A stretch of 64,000 nucleotides of DNA from Sodaliphilus pleomorphus. Its GTDB lineage: Bacteria; Bacteroidota; Bacteroidia; Bacteroidales; Muribaculaceae. Position 1 is the first letter of the stretch. Every line of letters begins with the position of its first letter. The notes under the pieces were generated by a model. The model saw nothing but the letters and a program-made list of their open reading frames with translations, ran no database searches and was not told the DNA's origin. The DNA lies in the NCBI RefSeq assembly GCF_009676955.1, contig NZ_CP045696.1:1805001-1869000 (forward strand), read 5' to 3'. A program made the position numbers and the translations under genes. Positions 9,072 to 17,791 of the stretch are shown in pieces.

Positions 9072-9809
9072 ATGGGAAGAGCTTTTGAATATCGCAAAGC
9101 AAGAAAATTGAAACGATGGGGCAACATGTCACGCACATTCACCCGCATCGGTAAGGAAATCACCATTGCCGTCAAGGCTGGCGGCCCCGACCCAAGCGGC
9201 AACTCGCGCCTGCGTGCTCTCATTGCCAACGCCAAGGCCGAAAACATGCCCAAGGCTACCTGGATGAACGCCATCAAGAAGGCTACCGAGAGCGATGCCA
9301 AGGACTACAAGGAGGTCATCTACGAGGGCTTTGCCCCCAACGGCATCGCCGTGATCGTGGAGTGCGCTACCGACAACACCACCCGCACCGTGGCCAACCT
9401 GCGCAACTACTTCAACAAGAACGGCGGCACGCTGGGCAACAGCGGCACCACCATCTTCATGTTCAGCCACAAGTGCTACTTCCACGTCAAGCCCAAAGAC
9501 GGCGTCACGCTCGACGACCTTGAACTCGAACTCATCGACTGCGGTGCCGAGGACTTTGACCAGGACGACGAGGAAATCATCATCTCGGGCCCCTTCGAGG
9601 CCAATGGCGACATCCAGAAGTATCTCGAGGACAACGGCTTTGAGATCGCCAGCAGCGAGCTCGTCTATGAGCCGACCGAGTACAAAGACCTCGAGGGCGA
9701 GGCCCGCGAGCAGGTCGACAAGCTCGTTGAGGCTGTCGAGGAGGACGAAGACGTGCAAAACGTGTTCACCAACATGCGCGAGCCCGACGTGGAGAGCGCC
9801 GACGAGTAG
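9072..9809 (+). CDS. YebC/PmpR-family protein
   Basis: The 245-residue protein has the full YebC/TACO1 three-domain layout: an N-terminal basic segment (MGRAFEYRKARKLKRWGNMSR), the KEITIAVKAGGPDPSGNSRL core, a middle domain with YEGFAPNGIAVIVECATDNTTRTVANLR, and an acidic C-terminal domain. Family members were named as DNA-binding regulators and are also reported to help translation of proline-rich stretches. The long acidic tail after residue 200 is typical of the Bacteroidetes form. A strong terminator follows, closing the pheT-cupin-yebC group. Confidence 0.93.
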   Translation: MGRAFEYRKARKLKRWGNMSRTFTRIGKEITIAVKAGGPDPSGNSRLRALIANAKAENMPKATWMNAIKKATESDAKDYKEVIYEGFAPNGIAVIVECATDNTTRTVANLRNYFNKNGGTLGNSGTTIFMFSHKCYFHVKPKDGVTLDDLELELIDCGAEDFDQDDEEIIISGPFEANGDIQKYLEDNGFEIASSELVYEPTEYKDLEGEAREQVDKLVEAVEEDEDVQNVFTNMREPDVESADE

Positions 9810-9853
9810 CCGGCCTTCATGCCCGTGCCGCGAGCTGGCACACCACATCACAC

Positions 9854-9896
9854 ATGGCGGTCGCTGCGCCACATGCAGCCGGCCGCCATTATTTTT
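9854..9896 (+). terminator. Terminator after the yebC-family gene
   Basis: An outer stem ATGGCGG/CCGCCAT (9854-9860 with 9883-9889) and an inner stem GCTGC/GCAGC (9863-9867 with 9875-9879) are followed by TATTTTTG. Confidence 0.8.
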
Positions 9897-10011
9897 GCCC
9901 GTTTTTTGTCTGTATGTCGGAAAAATGGCGTAAATTTACAAGCTATATTATACACATATAGGCAGTCGACGATTATCAACTGCTTAACGCATTTTATATA
10001 TAAGTACCATC

Positions 10012-11082
10012 ATGAGGAAATTATTGCTTTTTGCCCTTGCCATCGTGTGCTCGGTTGCCGCGGTCAACTCGCAGAATGCCGCGCAACAGGGCAAGCGCTA
10101 CAACGTGTATGGCGTGATGTTCTACAACCTGGAGAACCTCTTCGACACGATCAACTCCAACGGCACCTACGACCTGGAGTTCTCACCGCGCGGTGCCCGC
10201 CAGTGGAACAGTGACAAATACTACAAGAAGTTGCACAACATGGCCTATGCCATCAGCCAGATGGCCACGCCGGCCACACCCTATGGCCCGGCCGTGATAG
10301 GCGTGTCGGAGGTGGAAAACATCACCGTGCTGCAAGACCTCGTGCGCCAGCCCGAACTCAGGCCTTGGCACTTGCAGATTGTGCACCACGACAGCCCCGA
10401 CCGCCGCGGCATCGATGTGGCCGTGCTCTACAACCCGCGCTTCTTCACCTTCACCGGCGACAGCACCTTCCAGCGGCTGGTGGTGCCTGGCAACCCAGGC
10501 TTCCGCACCCGCGACCAGTGGTGTGTGAGTGGCAAGCTGGCCGGCGAGAACGTGAGCATCATTATCAACCACTGGCCCTCGCGGCTGGGCGGCCAAGAGC
10601 GCTCGAGCTACCTGCGCGAGGCTGCCGCTGCCATGTGCCGGCGCACTGTCGACTCGCTGTTGAAGGCCGACCCTGGCCGCGGCGTGATATTTATGGGCGA
10701 CCTCAACGACGACCCCATGGACGTGAGCTGCGCCAAGGTGCTGGGCGGCAAGCGCCACATCGCCGACGTGACTGCCCCGGGCGACCTGTACAACCCCTTC
10801 TGGGAGAAACTGGCCAAGGGCATAGGCACGCTGGCCTACAAGGGCGGGTGGAACCTCTTTGACCAAATCATGATGTCGCAATACTTCACACAGCACTACC
10901 AGGGCAAGGACAAGCCCCATCTCACCCTCCTGCGGGCCGAGGTGCTCAACCGCGAGTTTCTGCGCAATGCCGACGGCCCCTACAAGGGCTACCCGCACCG
11001 CACTTTTTCGGGCGGTGTGTTTCTCAACGGCTACAGCGATCACTTCCCAACCGAAATTTTCCTCACCAAGGAAGCAGAGTGA
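10012..11082 (+). CDS. Secreted endonuclease/exonuclease/phosphatase-fold hydrolase
   Basis: The protein has 356 residues with a signal peptide (MRKLLLFALAIVCSVAAVNS). The EEP-fold signatures occur in order: FYNLENLFDT (metal Asn, about 42-51), VIGVSEVENITVL (metal Glu, about 88-100), RRGIDVAVLYN, INHWPSRLGGQ (about 185-195), FMGDLNDDP (Asp/Asn, about 227-235) and YSDHFPTEIFL at the end (catalytic His). All catalytic positions look intact. Family members cut nucleic acids, phospholipids or phosphoinositides. The export signal points to an extracellular or periplasmic nuclease or phosphodiesterase. Confidence 0.9.
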   Translation: MRKLLLFALAIVCSVAAVNSQNAAQQGKRYNVYGVMFYNLENLFDTINSNGTYDLEFSPRGARQWNSDKYYKKLHNMAYAISQMATPATPYGPAVIGVSEVENITVLQDLVRQPELRPWHLQIVHHDSPDRRGIDVAVLYNPRFFTFTGDSTFQRLVVPGNPGFRTRDQWCVSGKLAGENVSIIINHWPSRLGGQERSSYLREAAAAMCRRTVDSLLKADPGRGVIFMGDLNDDPMDVSCAKVLGGKRHIADVTAPGDLYNPFWEKLAKGIGTLAYKGGWNLFDQIMMSQYFTQHYQGKDKPHLTLLRAEVLNREFLRNADGPYKGYPHRTFSGGVFLNGYSDHFPTEIFLTKEAE

Positions 11083-11210
11083 ATGGCAGTTAACACATAT
11101 TTGCAGTGATGGGAATGAAAGTTGCACGACAGTTGCTCACCTTTGCACTGCAAACGAGAAAACGGCTTAGTGCCCGTATTGAACAATAAAAAAAACAACA
11201 CGATACAGCA

Positions 11211-12302
11211 ATGAAAGAAAACAACAACGAGCTGCCTCTCGACGACGCCGTCGAGGCAACACAACCCCAGCGCAAGGAGATATCTCCCGAGAAGATAAAA
11301 GCGCTGCAGGTGGCAATGGACAAAATCGACAAGACCTATGGCCGAGGCTCGATCATGAAGTTGGGCGACGACCACATCGAGAACGTCGAGGTGATACCCA
11401 CTGGCTCGATAGGGCTCGACTTTGCACTGGGCGTGGGCGGTTATCCCCGCGGGCGCATCATCGAGATCTACGGCCCCGAGTCGAGCGGCAAGACCACACT
11501 GGCCATTCATGCCATCGCCGAGGCCCAAAAGCAAGGCGGCATTGCAGCCATCATCGACGCCGAGCACGCCTTCGACCGCTTCTATGCCGAGAGCCTGGGC
11601 GTGGATGTCAACAGTCTGCTCATCTCGCAACCCGACAACGGCGAGCAGGCCCTGGAGATAGCCGACCAGCTCATTCGCTCGTCGGCCATCGACATCATTG
11701 TCATCGACTCGGTGGCAGCCCTCACGCCCAAGGCCGAGATCGAGGGCGAGATGGGCGATAGCAAGATGGGCTTGCAGGCCCGCCTCATGAGCCAGGCCCT
11801 GCGCAAGCTCACGGCCACCATAAGCAAGACCAACACGTGCTGCATCTTCATCAACCAGCTGCGCGAGAAGCTGGGCGTGCTCTTCGGCAACCCCGAGACC
11901 ACGACCGGCGGCAATGCCCTGAAGTTCTACTCGAGCGTGCGCCTCGACATTCGCCGTGTGGGTCAGCTCAAAAACGGCGACCAGGTGGTGGGCAGCCTCA
12001 CCCGCGTGAAGGTGGTGAAAAACAAGGTGGCTCCACCGTTCCGCAAGGCCGAGTTTGAAATCCTCTTTGGCAAGGGTATCAGCAAGGTGGGAGAGATCGT
12101 AGACCTGGGCGTGCAATTCGGCATCGTCAAGAAGAGCGGCGCCTGGTTCTCCTACGAGGGAACCAAGCTGGGCCAGGGCCGCGACAACACCAAGCAGCTC
12201 ATTGCCGACAATCCTGAGCTGGCCGAGGAGCTTGAGACCAAGATCATGGCCGCCATGCGCGGCGAGAAGCCCGAGGGCGACGACGCCGACGGCAAGGCTT
12301 AG
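11211..12302 (+). CDS. recA: Recombinase RecA
   Basis: RecA forms filaments on single-stranded DNA, drives strand exchange and triggers the SOS response. The 363-residue protein shows the Walker [10 protein letters not shown] (about 88-96), the catalytic AEHAFD block, [20 protein letters not shown] (L1 region), [21 protein letters not shown] (L2 region, about 220-240) and the C-terminal acidic tail. The N-terminal extension ([16 protein letters not shown]) is longer than in E. coli but usual for Bacteroidetes. No SOS-type operator was recognised upstream. Confidence 0.98.
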   Translation: MKENNNELPLDDAVEATQPQRKEISPEKIKALQVAMDKIDKTYGRGSIMKLGDDHIENVEVIPTGSIGLDFALGVGGYPRGRIIEIYGPESSGKTTLAIHAIAEAQKQGGIAAIIDAEHAFDRFYAESLGVDVNSLLISQPDNGEQALEIADQLIRSSAIDIIVIDSVAALTPKAEIEGEMGDSKMGLQARLMSQALRKLTATISKTNTCCIFINQLREKLGVLFGNPETTTGGNALKFYSSVRLDIRRVGQLKNGDQVVGSLTRVKVVKNKVAPPFRKAEFEILFGKGISKVGEIVDLGVQFGIVKKSGAWFSYEGTKLGQGRDNTKQLIADNPELAEELETKIMAAMRGEKPEGDDADGKA

Positions 12303-12420
12303 CCGTTGCCGCGGCCCCGCGGTTGCGGCCGTGTTAAGCAATGTTTAAAAACACACACCGGTGGTGCACTTTTGGGCATCATCGGTTTTCTTTTCAGCCC
12401 AAAAATAGTATTTTTGCTAC

Positions 12421-13263
12421 ATGAAGCGATTTCTTTTCATGGCAGTTGCCTGCCTGCTGTGCTGCCTGTGCGCCAGGGCCTATGAGGGGTCGATGAAGAC
12501 CCACGACGCCATTGCCTCGGGCGGCTATCAGTTCTGGATTTACACGCCTGGGGGCTACGACGGCTCGCAGGCACAGCCCGTGGTCATCTTCCTGCACGGG
12601 CGCAGCCTGTGCGGCCACAACTTGCAGGCGGTGCTGCGCTACGGCACGCTCGACGCCATCAAGCGCGGCATGGTGATGCCAGCCATCGTGATTGCCCCGC
12701 AGACGCCTGGCAGCTGGAACCCCCGCAAGGTGGCCGACCTGCTCGACTGGGTGGAGGCCAACTACAACGTCGACACCACCCGCGTCTATGTGCTGGGCAT
12801 GAGTCTGGGCGGCTATGGCACGATGGACTTGTGCGGCACCTATCCTGGCCGCATCGCTGCCGGCATGGCCCTGTGCGGCGGCACCACGCTGCGCAATGTC
12901 GACGGGCTGGGCGAGCTGCCCTTCTGGATACTGCACGGCACGGCCGACCGCGCTGTGGGCATCAATTGCTCAAAGACGGTGGTCAAGCAGCTGCAAGACG
13001 ACGGCAAGGACTCGCGACTGCGCTTCGACTGGCTGCCGGGAGCCTCGCATGGCGCCCTTGCCCGCGCCTTCTATCTCAAGGACACCTACGACTGGCTCTT
13101 TGCACACTCGCTTGCCGACCCCGGCCGGCCTGTGGAGCGCGAGGTGAACATCGACAACGATATCCTCAACATGGCCTATAGCGAGCTGCGCCTGCTCACC
13201 CGGCTGGTGGGCGAGGACGATGCCGACGAGAATCCGCTTGAGTACCAAGAGCAGCAAAAATAG
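12421..13263 (+). CDS. Secreted alpha/beta-hydrolase, putative esterase
   Basis: The protein has 280 residues and a signal peptide ending near CARAYEG. The alpha/beta-hydrolase core has VVIFLHGRSLCG (oxyanion region, about 48-59), the nucleophile elbow GMSLGGYG (Ser at about residue 131), an acid in WILHGTADRAVG (about 166-176) and a His in LPGASHGAL (about 206-214), giving a complete triad. The set resembles feruloyl-esterase- or phospholipase-like enzymes of the dienelactone-hydrolase group. The real substrate is unknown. Confidence 0.85.
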   Translation: MKRFLFMAVACLLCCLCARAYEGSMKTHDAIASGGYQFWIYTPGGYDGSQAQPVVIFLHGRSLCGHNLQAVLRYGTLDAIKRGMVMPAIVIAPQTPGSWNPRKVADLLDWVEANYNVDTTRVYVLGMSLGGYGTMDLCGTYPGRIAAGMALCGGTTLRNVDGLGELPFWILHGTADRAVGINCSKTVVKQLQDDGKDSRLRFDWLPGASHGALARAFYLKDTYDWLFAHSLADPGRPVEREVNIDNDILNMAYSELRLLTRLVGEDDADENPLEYQEQQK

Positions 13264-13293
13264 CGATATTGTGGTAAAATGACAAGGTAAAAA

Positions 13294-13325
13294 TTTGCAA
13301 TTTACCAATCGGTGTTGTATCTTTG
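13294..13325 (+). promoter_or_regulatory. Promoter of the unknown gene pair
   Basis: TTTG at 13294-13297, a 20-base spacer and TATCTTTG at 13318-13325 match the Bacteroidetes consensus. RNA would start near 13332, just before the first ATG. Confidence 0.75.
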
Positions 13326-13347
13326 TGGTGTAGAAACACACACAATC

Positions 13348-13821
13348 ATGTACCACAAAGAATACGACACAATGAAAACACACACATTCCCCGCGGCCGC
13401 TGTAGGCCACACCTATTGCCGCCGCCGTCGCGACAAGGAATTCAGCCAGTACTATCACGAGGTGCTGCGCTTCATGAAGAAGCACAGGGTGAAGAACCCC
13501 GCCCGCCAGGCGCTCGACTATGCCCTTGCCACCGGCTCGCCGCACTACGATGTCGACTTCGACTATGCCTATCGCATCATGTGCGCCCACCTCAACCGCG
13601 GCAGCCTGCCGGTGAAAGGCGAGGTGCGCAAGGCCTTGTGGCTGGAGCTGGCCGGCAAGGTGCAGGAGCTCATGCAGGCCGGTGTGGGCGTGGCCCCGGC
13701 GCTTGAGTTTGTGCTCGAGCATGGGCGCGCCTCGCATTTCTTCATCAGCCGCAGCAACGTGAGGGCGCACCTGGGCAAGCTGCTGCAGCCCAGTAGGCAA
13801 TACAATCTTGGTTCACTTTAA
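13348..13821 (+). CDS. Unknown basic protein
   Basis: I do not recognise this 157-residue protein. It begins at ATG 13348; ATG 13372 is a second candidate and both lie after the promoter. The chain is rich in Arg, Lys, His and Tyr (CRRRRDKEFSQYYHEVLRFMKKHRVKNPARQ) and mostly helical in appearance, with no signal peptide or membrane segment. A cytoplasmic, possibly nucleic-acid-binding protein is a guess. It is followed after 21 bases by another unknown gene and the two appear to be co-transcribed. Confidence 0.6.
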   Translation: MYHKEYDTMKTHTFPAAAVGHTYCRRRRDKEFSQYYHEVLRFMKKHRVKNPARQALDYALATGSPHYDVDFDYAYRIMCAHLNRGSLPVKGEVRKALWLELAGKVQELMQAGVGVAPALEFVLEHGRASHFFISRSNVRAHLGKLLQPSRQYNLGSL

Positions 13822-13842
13822 ATCCTCAATCAGCAATACCCC

Positions 13843-14295
13843 ATGAAACACACCACCTATGTAATCGAAATCGTTGTCGACAAGGCCGACATCCTCGAGG
13901 CCATCTACTCGGCCAGCGCTTGGCACTGCCTGGTCTACAAGCAGGCGCCGCGGCTCACGCCCGACCAGGAGCGTCTGTGCATGATGAGGGTGAAAGAGGG
14001 CTACGACGACCTCTACTGCCGCGTGCTGGGCTACACCAACCTGGCCAACTTCAATCCCAATGCTGAGAGCGGCAATGTGCGCTTTGCCTTTGTCTTCAGT
14101 CATCCTTGCGGCCCAACCGTGCCGCAGGGGCTCAAGCAGCTGGTGACGCAGCTGCTGGCCAACTTTGCGCTCAAGCGCTTCTATGGCGACCAGGTGAGCT
14201 ACTATGGCGCGGCCTGGCTCAAGTATCGGGCGCAGCTGTTGCTTGCCTTTGCCCGCGACGACAACGGGCTGCCTGTCGACGCGCTGCCGGCATGA
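13843..14295 (+). CDS. Unknown cytoplasmic protein
   Basis: This 150-residue protein is second in the small operon and I do not recognise it. It has no signal peptide. The chain has an N-terminal beta-rich part (MKHTTYVIEIVVDKADIL), a middle with FNPNAESGNVRFAFVFSHPCGPTVPQGL, and a helical C-terminal half. It has normal GC-rich host codon use. A strong terminator follows at 14317. Confidence 0.6.
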   Translation: MKHTTYVIEIVVDKADILEAIYSASAWHCLVYKQAPRLTPDQERLCMMRVKEGYDDLYCRVLGYTNLANFNPNAESGNVRFAFVFSHPCGPTVPQGLKQLVTQLLANFALKRFYGDQVSYYGAAWLKYRAQLLLAFARDDNGLPVDALPA

Positions 14296-14316
14296 GCCAT
14301 GAGCCCACATAACGCG

Positions 14317-14353
14317 TGGCGGACCACGAGCACCCGAGGCTCGCGGTCCGCCA
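14317..14353 (+). terminator. Terminator between convergent genes
   Basis: A 15-base stem (14317-14331 with 14339-14353) with one A-C mismatch and an ACCCGAG loop lies between the unknown gene pair and the oppositely oriented protease gene, so it may serve both. Confidence 0.7.
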
Positions 14354-14428
14354 TTGTCATGTTTATAATAGATAGAGAGAGGAGAGGAGTGGTGGCGTGG
14401 GCCTAAAGGCCCGCCATGCAGTGTTTTC

Positions 14429-17400
14429 TCAATTGTTGCTCAAGATGATGTTGATGAGGGCAGTCACATCGCTAACATTGACCACTCCGTCGCCGTTGAG
14501 GTCGCACACGGCGTCGCTATAGCTGGCAGTGCCCAGCACGCGGTTGATGAGGGCAGTGACGTCGGTCACGTTCACCTGGCCGTCGGCGTTGATGTCGCCG
14601 GTGGCTGTGGTGCCGCCTGTCACGTTCACGCTTATCTTCACACTCGGGCTCACCGTGGGCACACCGTTGCTGGTGGGCGAGAGCACGGCATCGGCCACCG
14701 TGGCTGTGTAGGTGCCGTTCTGCTTGCCGGCCACAGCCTCGATGTAGAGGATTTCGCCCGTGTTGCCTGTGAAGGCGACACCGGTCGAGTCGTTGACGGT
14801 CGTGATCTCGCAGGTCGAGGCGTCGATGACCTTGGTGCTCACACGCTGGCCGTCGACCATGCGGGCGCTGCCGTGCACCTTGGCCTTGCCGGCCGTGTCG
14901 GTGGCCAGCGTGAAGCCCGAGGGCAGCGTCAGGCGCAGGCTCAGACTCGAGATCGTGTCGGCATTGACCATGCTCACGGGCAGCACCACCGTGGCGCCAG
15001 CCTGGCACGCGAGGGCCTGGGCAGGAGCCGTGAGATAATTGGTCGCACCGCCTGTCACGGTCATCCAGCACGAGTCGGCCAGGCCTGACCCGTCGACGGT
15101 GGCTGCCTTCACATAGGCGTTGCCCGTGGCAAGGGCAGTGACGAGACCAGCGGTGTCGACCTTGAGAATGGCCGGGTCGCTCGAGGTCCACATCAAGGTG
15201 CCGGTAGTGGCATTGGCAGGTTTCACTGTGGCCTGGAGCTTGATAGAGGAGCCTTGCGGCAGCCTGAGTGCTGTGTGGTTGAGTGCCAGGCTGGTTACTC
15301 GCCTTATCACGTTCACCTTGCAGGTGGCGGTGAGGTTGCTGCCGTCGGTAGTGGCGGCCGTGATGGTGGCGGTGCCCACTTCAAGACCCTTGACCACACC
15401 GTCGGCCACAGTGGCGGCGCTGGTGTTGCTGCTCGTCCAGGTCATCACCTGGTTGTCGGCGCCGGCAGGGGTCACAACGGGCTGAATGGGAAGTTGCTCG
15501 CCCACATTGATGGTGTAGACGCTGTCGGCAAAGTGCATGGCGTCGATGGTGAGCAGCGGCGACGGGTTGGTGCCCTTGTCGCCATAGTAAATCTTGAAGT
15601 TGTCGATGTAGCAGGCCTGGGTCTTGCTGCCCGACGAGAGCACGATGCGGTATTTCACGCCAGTCTCCTTAGAGGTGTTGACCGACCAGTAGATGTCTTC
15701 GGTAGTCTTGCCAGGCACTTCTTGCGAGGTGGCGCCGGCGCCAGTCTTGGCCACTGTCCAGTTGGCACCGCCGTCGGTCGAGGTGTAGAGCGTGAACTTG
15801 CAGGCGCTCGAGAGCGGGTTGAAGACCTTGAGCGACACCTCGTAGGCGTCGTAGTAGGTGGGACTGCTGCTGATGGCGCTGGGCAGTTTCATGGCCACCG
15901 AGTGGCTGCCGTCGGCCTTGGTGCTGCCAGGCGCTGTGATGTTGCTCTTGGTAAACGACCAGTAGGCATAGTTGCCCAGCACATTGGCAGCGTTGGTCTT
16001 GCTTGTGGTGGCCATCGACTCAAAGTCTTCGACGTCGTTCTTGAGCGAGTCGACGTCGGTCACGTTGAAGCTCACCACGCCGCCCTGCTCCTTGATGCCC
16101 GATATGATGAGCTGGCTGTTGTTGCCGGCCCAGTCGACCAGGTTGGCGGTGGTCGAGTTGGTGAGCATGGTCACGCCCGAGGTGCCCGGGAAGGCATCGC
16201 TGGCGTTGGCGCTGCCCGTGTTGCCCCCGGCACGCAGCACGAGATAGTAGTTGTGGCTGGGGTCGCAGTTTATCTTGTTGCTGTTCCACACCGAGGCGTT
16301 GGTCGAGTCGATGTGGGCCACCAGCATGCCGTGGCCGGGCGCGGTCACGTCCCAGCCGGTGAGCTGGCGGTTGTCGAGCATGAAATACTCGTTGTTGGTC
16401 TTGGACTTGAGTATTAGCGCCTCGTTGTTGTCCTGGAGGCCGCCCAGCGTGTAGGTGCCCGAGCCGGTGATCACCTTGGGGTTGATGAAGCCCAGGGCGT
16501 AGCGCTCCCAGGCGCCGTAGCCCACGGGGCGCCGGCCGTAGTTGTTGTAGCTGCCGCCGGCCATCACGCTCCAGGCGTCGGGCGTCTGGCTCTCGCCGCC
16601 GGTGCCCGAGTAGTCGGTGTCGTAGAGGTCGGGCAGGCCCAGCACGTGACTGAACTCGTGGCAGAAGGTGCCTATGCCGTCGGGTATGGTATAGCCCTTG
16701 TTGTCGACGCCGTAGAGCTCGACCGAGCAGGCGTAGAGGCCTATTTTCACACCGTCGTGGGTGATGTTGGAGTAGCGGAAGTTGGACTTGTAGGGCCACA
16801 GGTAGCTGCTGTTGTTGCCGCCGTAGTTGGAGCCGTAGCCGGCCACTACAAAGTAGACCATGTCGACATAGCCGTCGCCGTCGTTGTCATACTTGCTGAA
16901 GTCGACCGTGCCGTCGAGCTGATACATGGCCTCGCGAAACACGTTGCGCGAGTAGTTGCGGCCGGCCGTGCACGAGTAGTTGACCGTGACGGGGCCCACC
17001 ACGTCGAATTGCGGGGTGAACTTGCCGTTGCTGTTCTTGTAGAAGTAGTCGCGCACACTGCCCAGAAACTGGCTGCCATAGTTGTTGTAGGAGCCGTCCT
17101 CGTTGGTGTAGCCCGAGTAGTTTTCCTCGTTGTACATGCGTGTGTAGAACTGCTGGGCGTCGCCGCGGGTGAAGGTGCGGTCGTTGTAGTTGACCAGGAT
17201 GATGAGGCCGCGGAACTTGGAGAAGTCGACAGCGGGCGTCTTCTGGGGCTGGCTGTCGCGTTTCACACGCTGGGCCTTGCCCTGGGCTGCCTCCTGGCTG
17301 TCGATGGCATACTTGCTCACTGCGCTCAGGAACGACGTCTCGCCGGCACTGCGCTGTGCAGCGTCGTGGGCCACTTGTGTGCTGGCCTTGAGGGTGCCGG

Positions 17401-17638
17401 CCTGGGGCAGGGCGTAGACGTAGTAGCCTGCCTCGTTCTTGACGATGGTGTAGCCGTCGGCAGTGGTGTTGAAGTTGTAGAACTCGTCGCCGTGCAGCAC
17501 GACGGTGAGTGTGCTGCCGTCGGGCTGTGTCACTGTCGCTGGCTCGGGGTTGGCCGGCACGGCCTGTGCCTGGGCTGCGGCGAGCGCTACGATGGCAAGA
17601 GCCAGCAATGGGTGTTTGAATGATAGGATTTTTTTCAT
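14429..17638 (-). CDS. Secreted M6-family metalloprotease with Ig-like, cohesin-like and dockerin modules
   Basis: The protein has 1069 residues. A signal peptide (to about AQAQAVPA) is followed by a propeptide-like part and the M6 catalytic domain. The zinc motif HEFSHVLGLPDLYD (about 325-340) gives both His ligands, the catalytic Glu and the downstream Asp, and WSVMAGGSYNNYG follows as the Met-turn. A jelly-roll-like stretch (about 540-690), two Ig-like BIG_2 repeats (about 700-860; SSNTSAATV and SSDPAILKV) and a cohesin-like module (about 870-1000) come next. The end is a dockerin with two calcium repeats (GDINADGQVNVTDVTALI and CDLNGDGVVNVSDVTALI). It is probably a surface-anchored protease. 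Having cohesin-like and dockerin parts in one chain is notable. Confidence 0.9.
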   Translation of the reverse strand: MKKILSFKHPLLALAIVALAAAQAQAVPANPEPATVTQPDGSTLTVVLHGDEFYNFNTTADGYTIVKNEAGYYVYALPQAGTLKASTQVAHDAAQRSAGETSFLSAVSKYAIDSQEAAQGKAQRVKRDSQPQKTPAVDFSKFRGLIILVNYNDRTFTRGDAQQFYTRMYNEENYSGYTNEDGSYNNYGSQFLGSVRDYFYKNSNGKFTPQFDVVGPVTVNYSCTAGRNYSRNVFREAMYQLDGTVDFSKYDNDGDGYVDMVYFVVAGYGSNYGGNNSSYLWPYKSNFRYSNITHDGVKIGLYACSVELYGVDNKGYTIPDGIGTFCHEFSHVLGLPDLYDTDYSGTGGESQTPDAWSVMAGGSYNNYGRRPVGYGAWERYALGFINPKVITGSGTYTLGGLQDNNEALILKSKTNNEYFMLDNRQLTGWDVTAPGHGMLVAHIDSTNASVWNSNKINCDPSHNYYLVLRAGGNTGSANASDAFPGTSGVTMLTNSTTANLVDWAGNNSQLIISGIKEQGGVVSFNVTDVDSLKNDVEDFESMATTSKTNAANVLGNYAYWSFTKSNITAPGSTKADGSHSVAMKLPSAISSSPTYYDAYEVSLKVFNPLSSACKFTLYTSTDGGANWTVAKTGAGATSQEVPGKTTEDIYWSVNTSKETGVKYRIVLSSGSKTQACYIDNFKIYYGDKGTNPSPLLTIDAMHFADSVYTINVGEQLPIQPVVTPAGADNQVMTWTSSNTSAATVADGVVKGLEVGTATITAATTDGSNLTATCKVNVIRRVTSLALNHTALRLPQGSSIKLQATVKPANATTGTLMWTSSDPAILKVDTAGLVTALATGNAYVKAATVDGSGLADSCWMTVTGGATNYLTAPAQALACQAGATVVLPVSMVNADTISSLSLRLTLPSGFTLATDTAGKAKVHGSARMVDGQRVSTKVIDASTCEITTVNDSTGVAFTGNTGEILYIEAVAGKQNGTYTATVADAVLSPTSNGVPTVSPSVKISVNVTGGTTATGDINADGQVNVTDVTALINRVLGTASYSDAVCDLNGDGVVNVSDVTALINIILSNN

Positions 17639-17693
17639 GAGCGGTTGTAAAAATGATAATCGTGGAGAGAAGACTCTCGTTGTCGATAGTGCG

Positions 17694-17724
17694 CAAAGTT
17701 AGAAATTAAATTTAAAAAAAGCAA
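17694..17724 (-). promoter_or_regulatory. Promoter of the M6 protease gene
   Basis: On the - strand TTG (17724-17722), 20 bases and TAACTTTG (17701-17694) match the consensus exactly. Its -33 part touches the terminator of the upstream dockerin gene. Confidence 0.75.
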
Positions 17725-17725
17725 C

Positions 17726-17754
17726 AGGGCGGCCGTCGCTTTGACGGCCGCCCT
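17726..17754 (-). terminator. Terminator of the dockerin-repeat protein gene
   Basis: A perfect 12-bp stem (17726-17737 with 17743-17754) and 5-base loop is followed, on the - strand, by GTTGC and a run of seven T. Confidence 0.8.
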
Positions 17755-17791
17755 GAAGTGTGTTATGCGCCAATAGGTTGCTTCAGACGTG

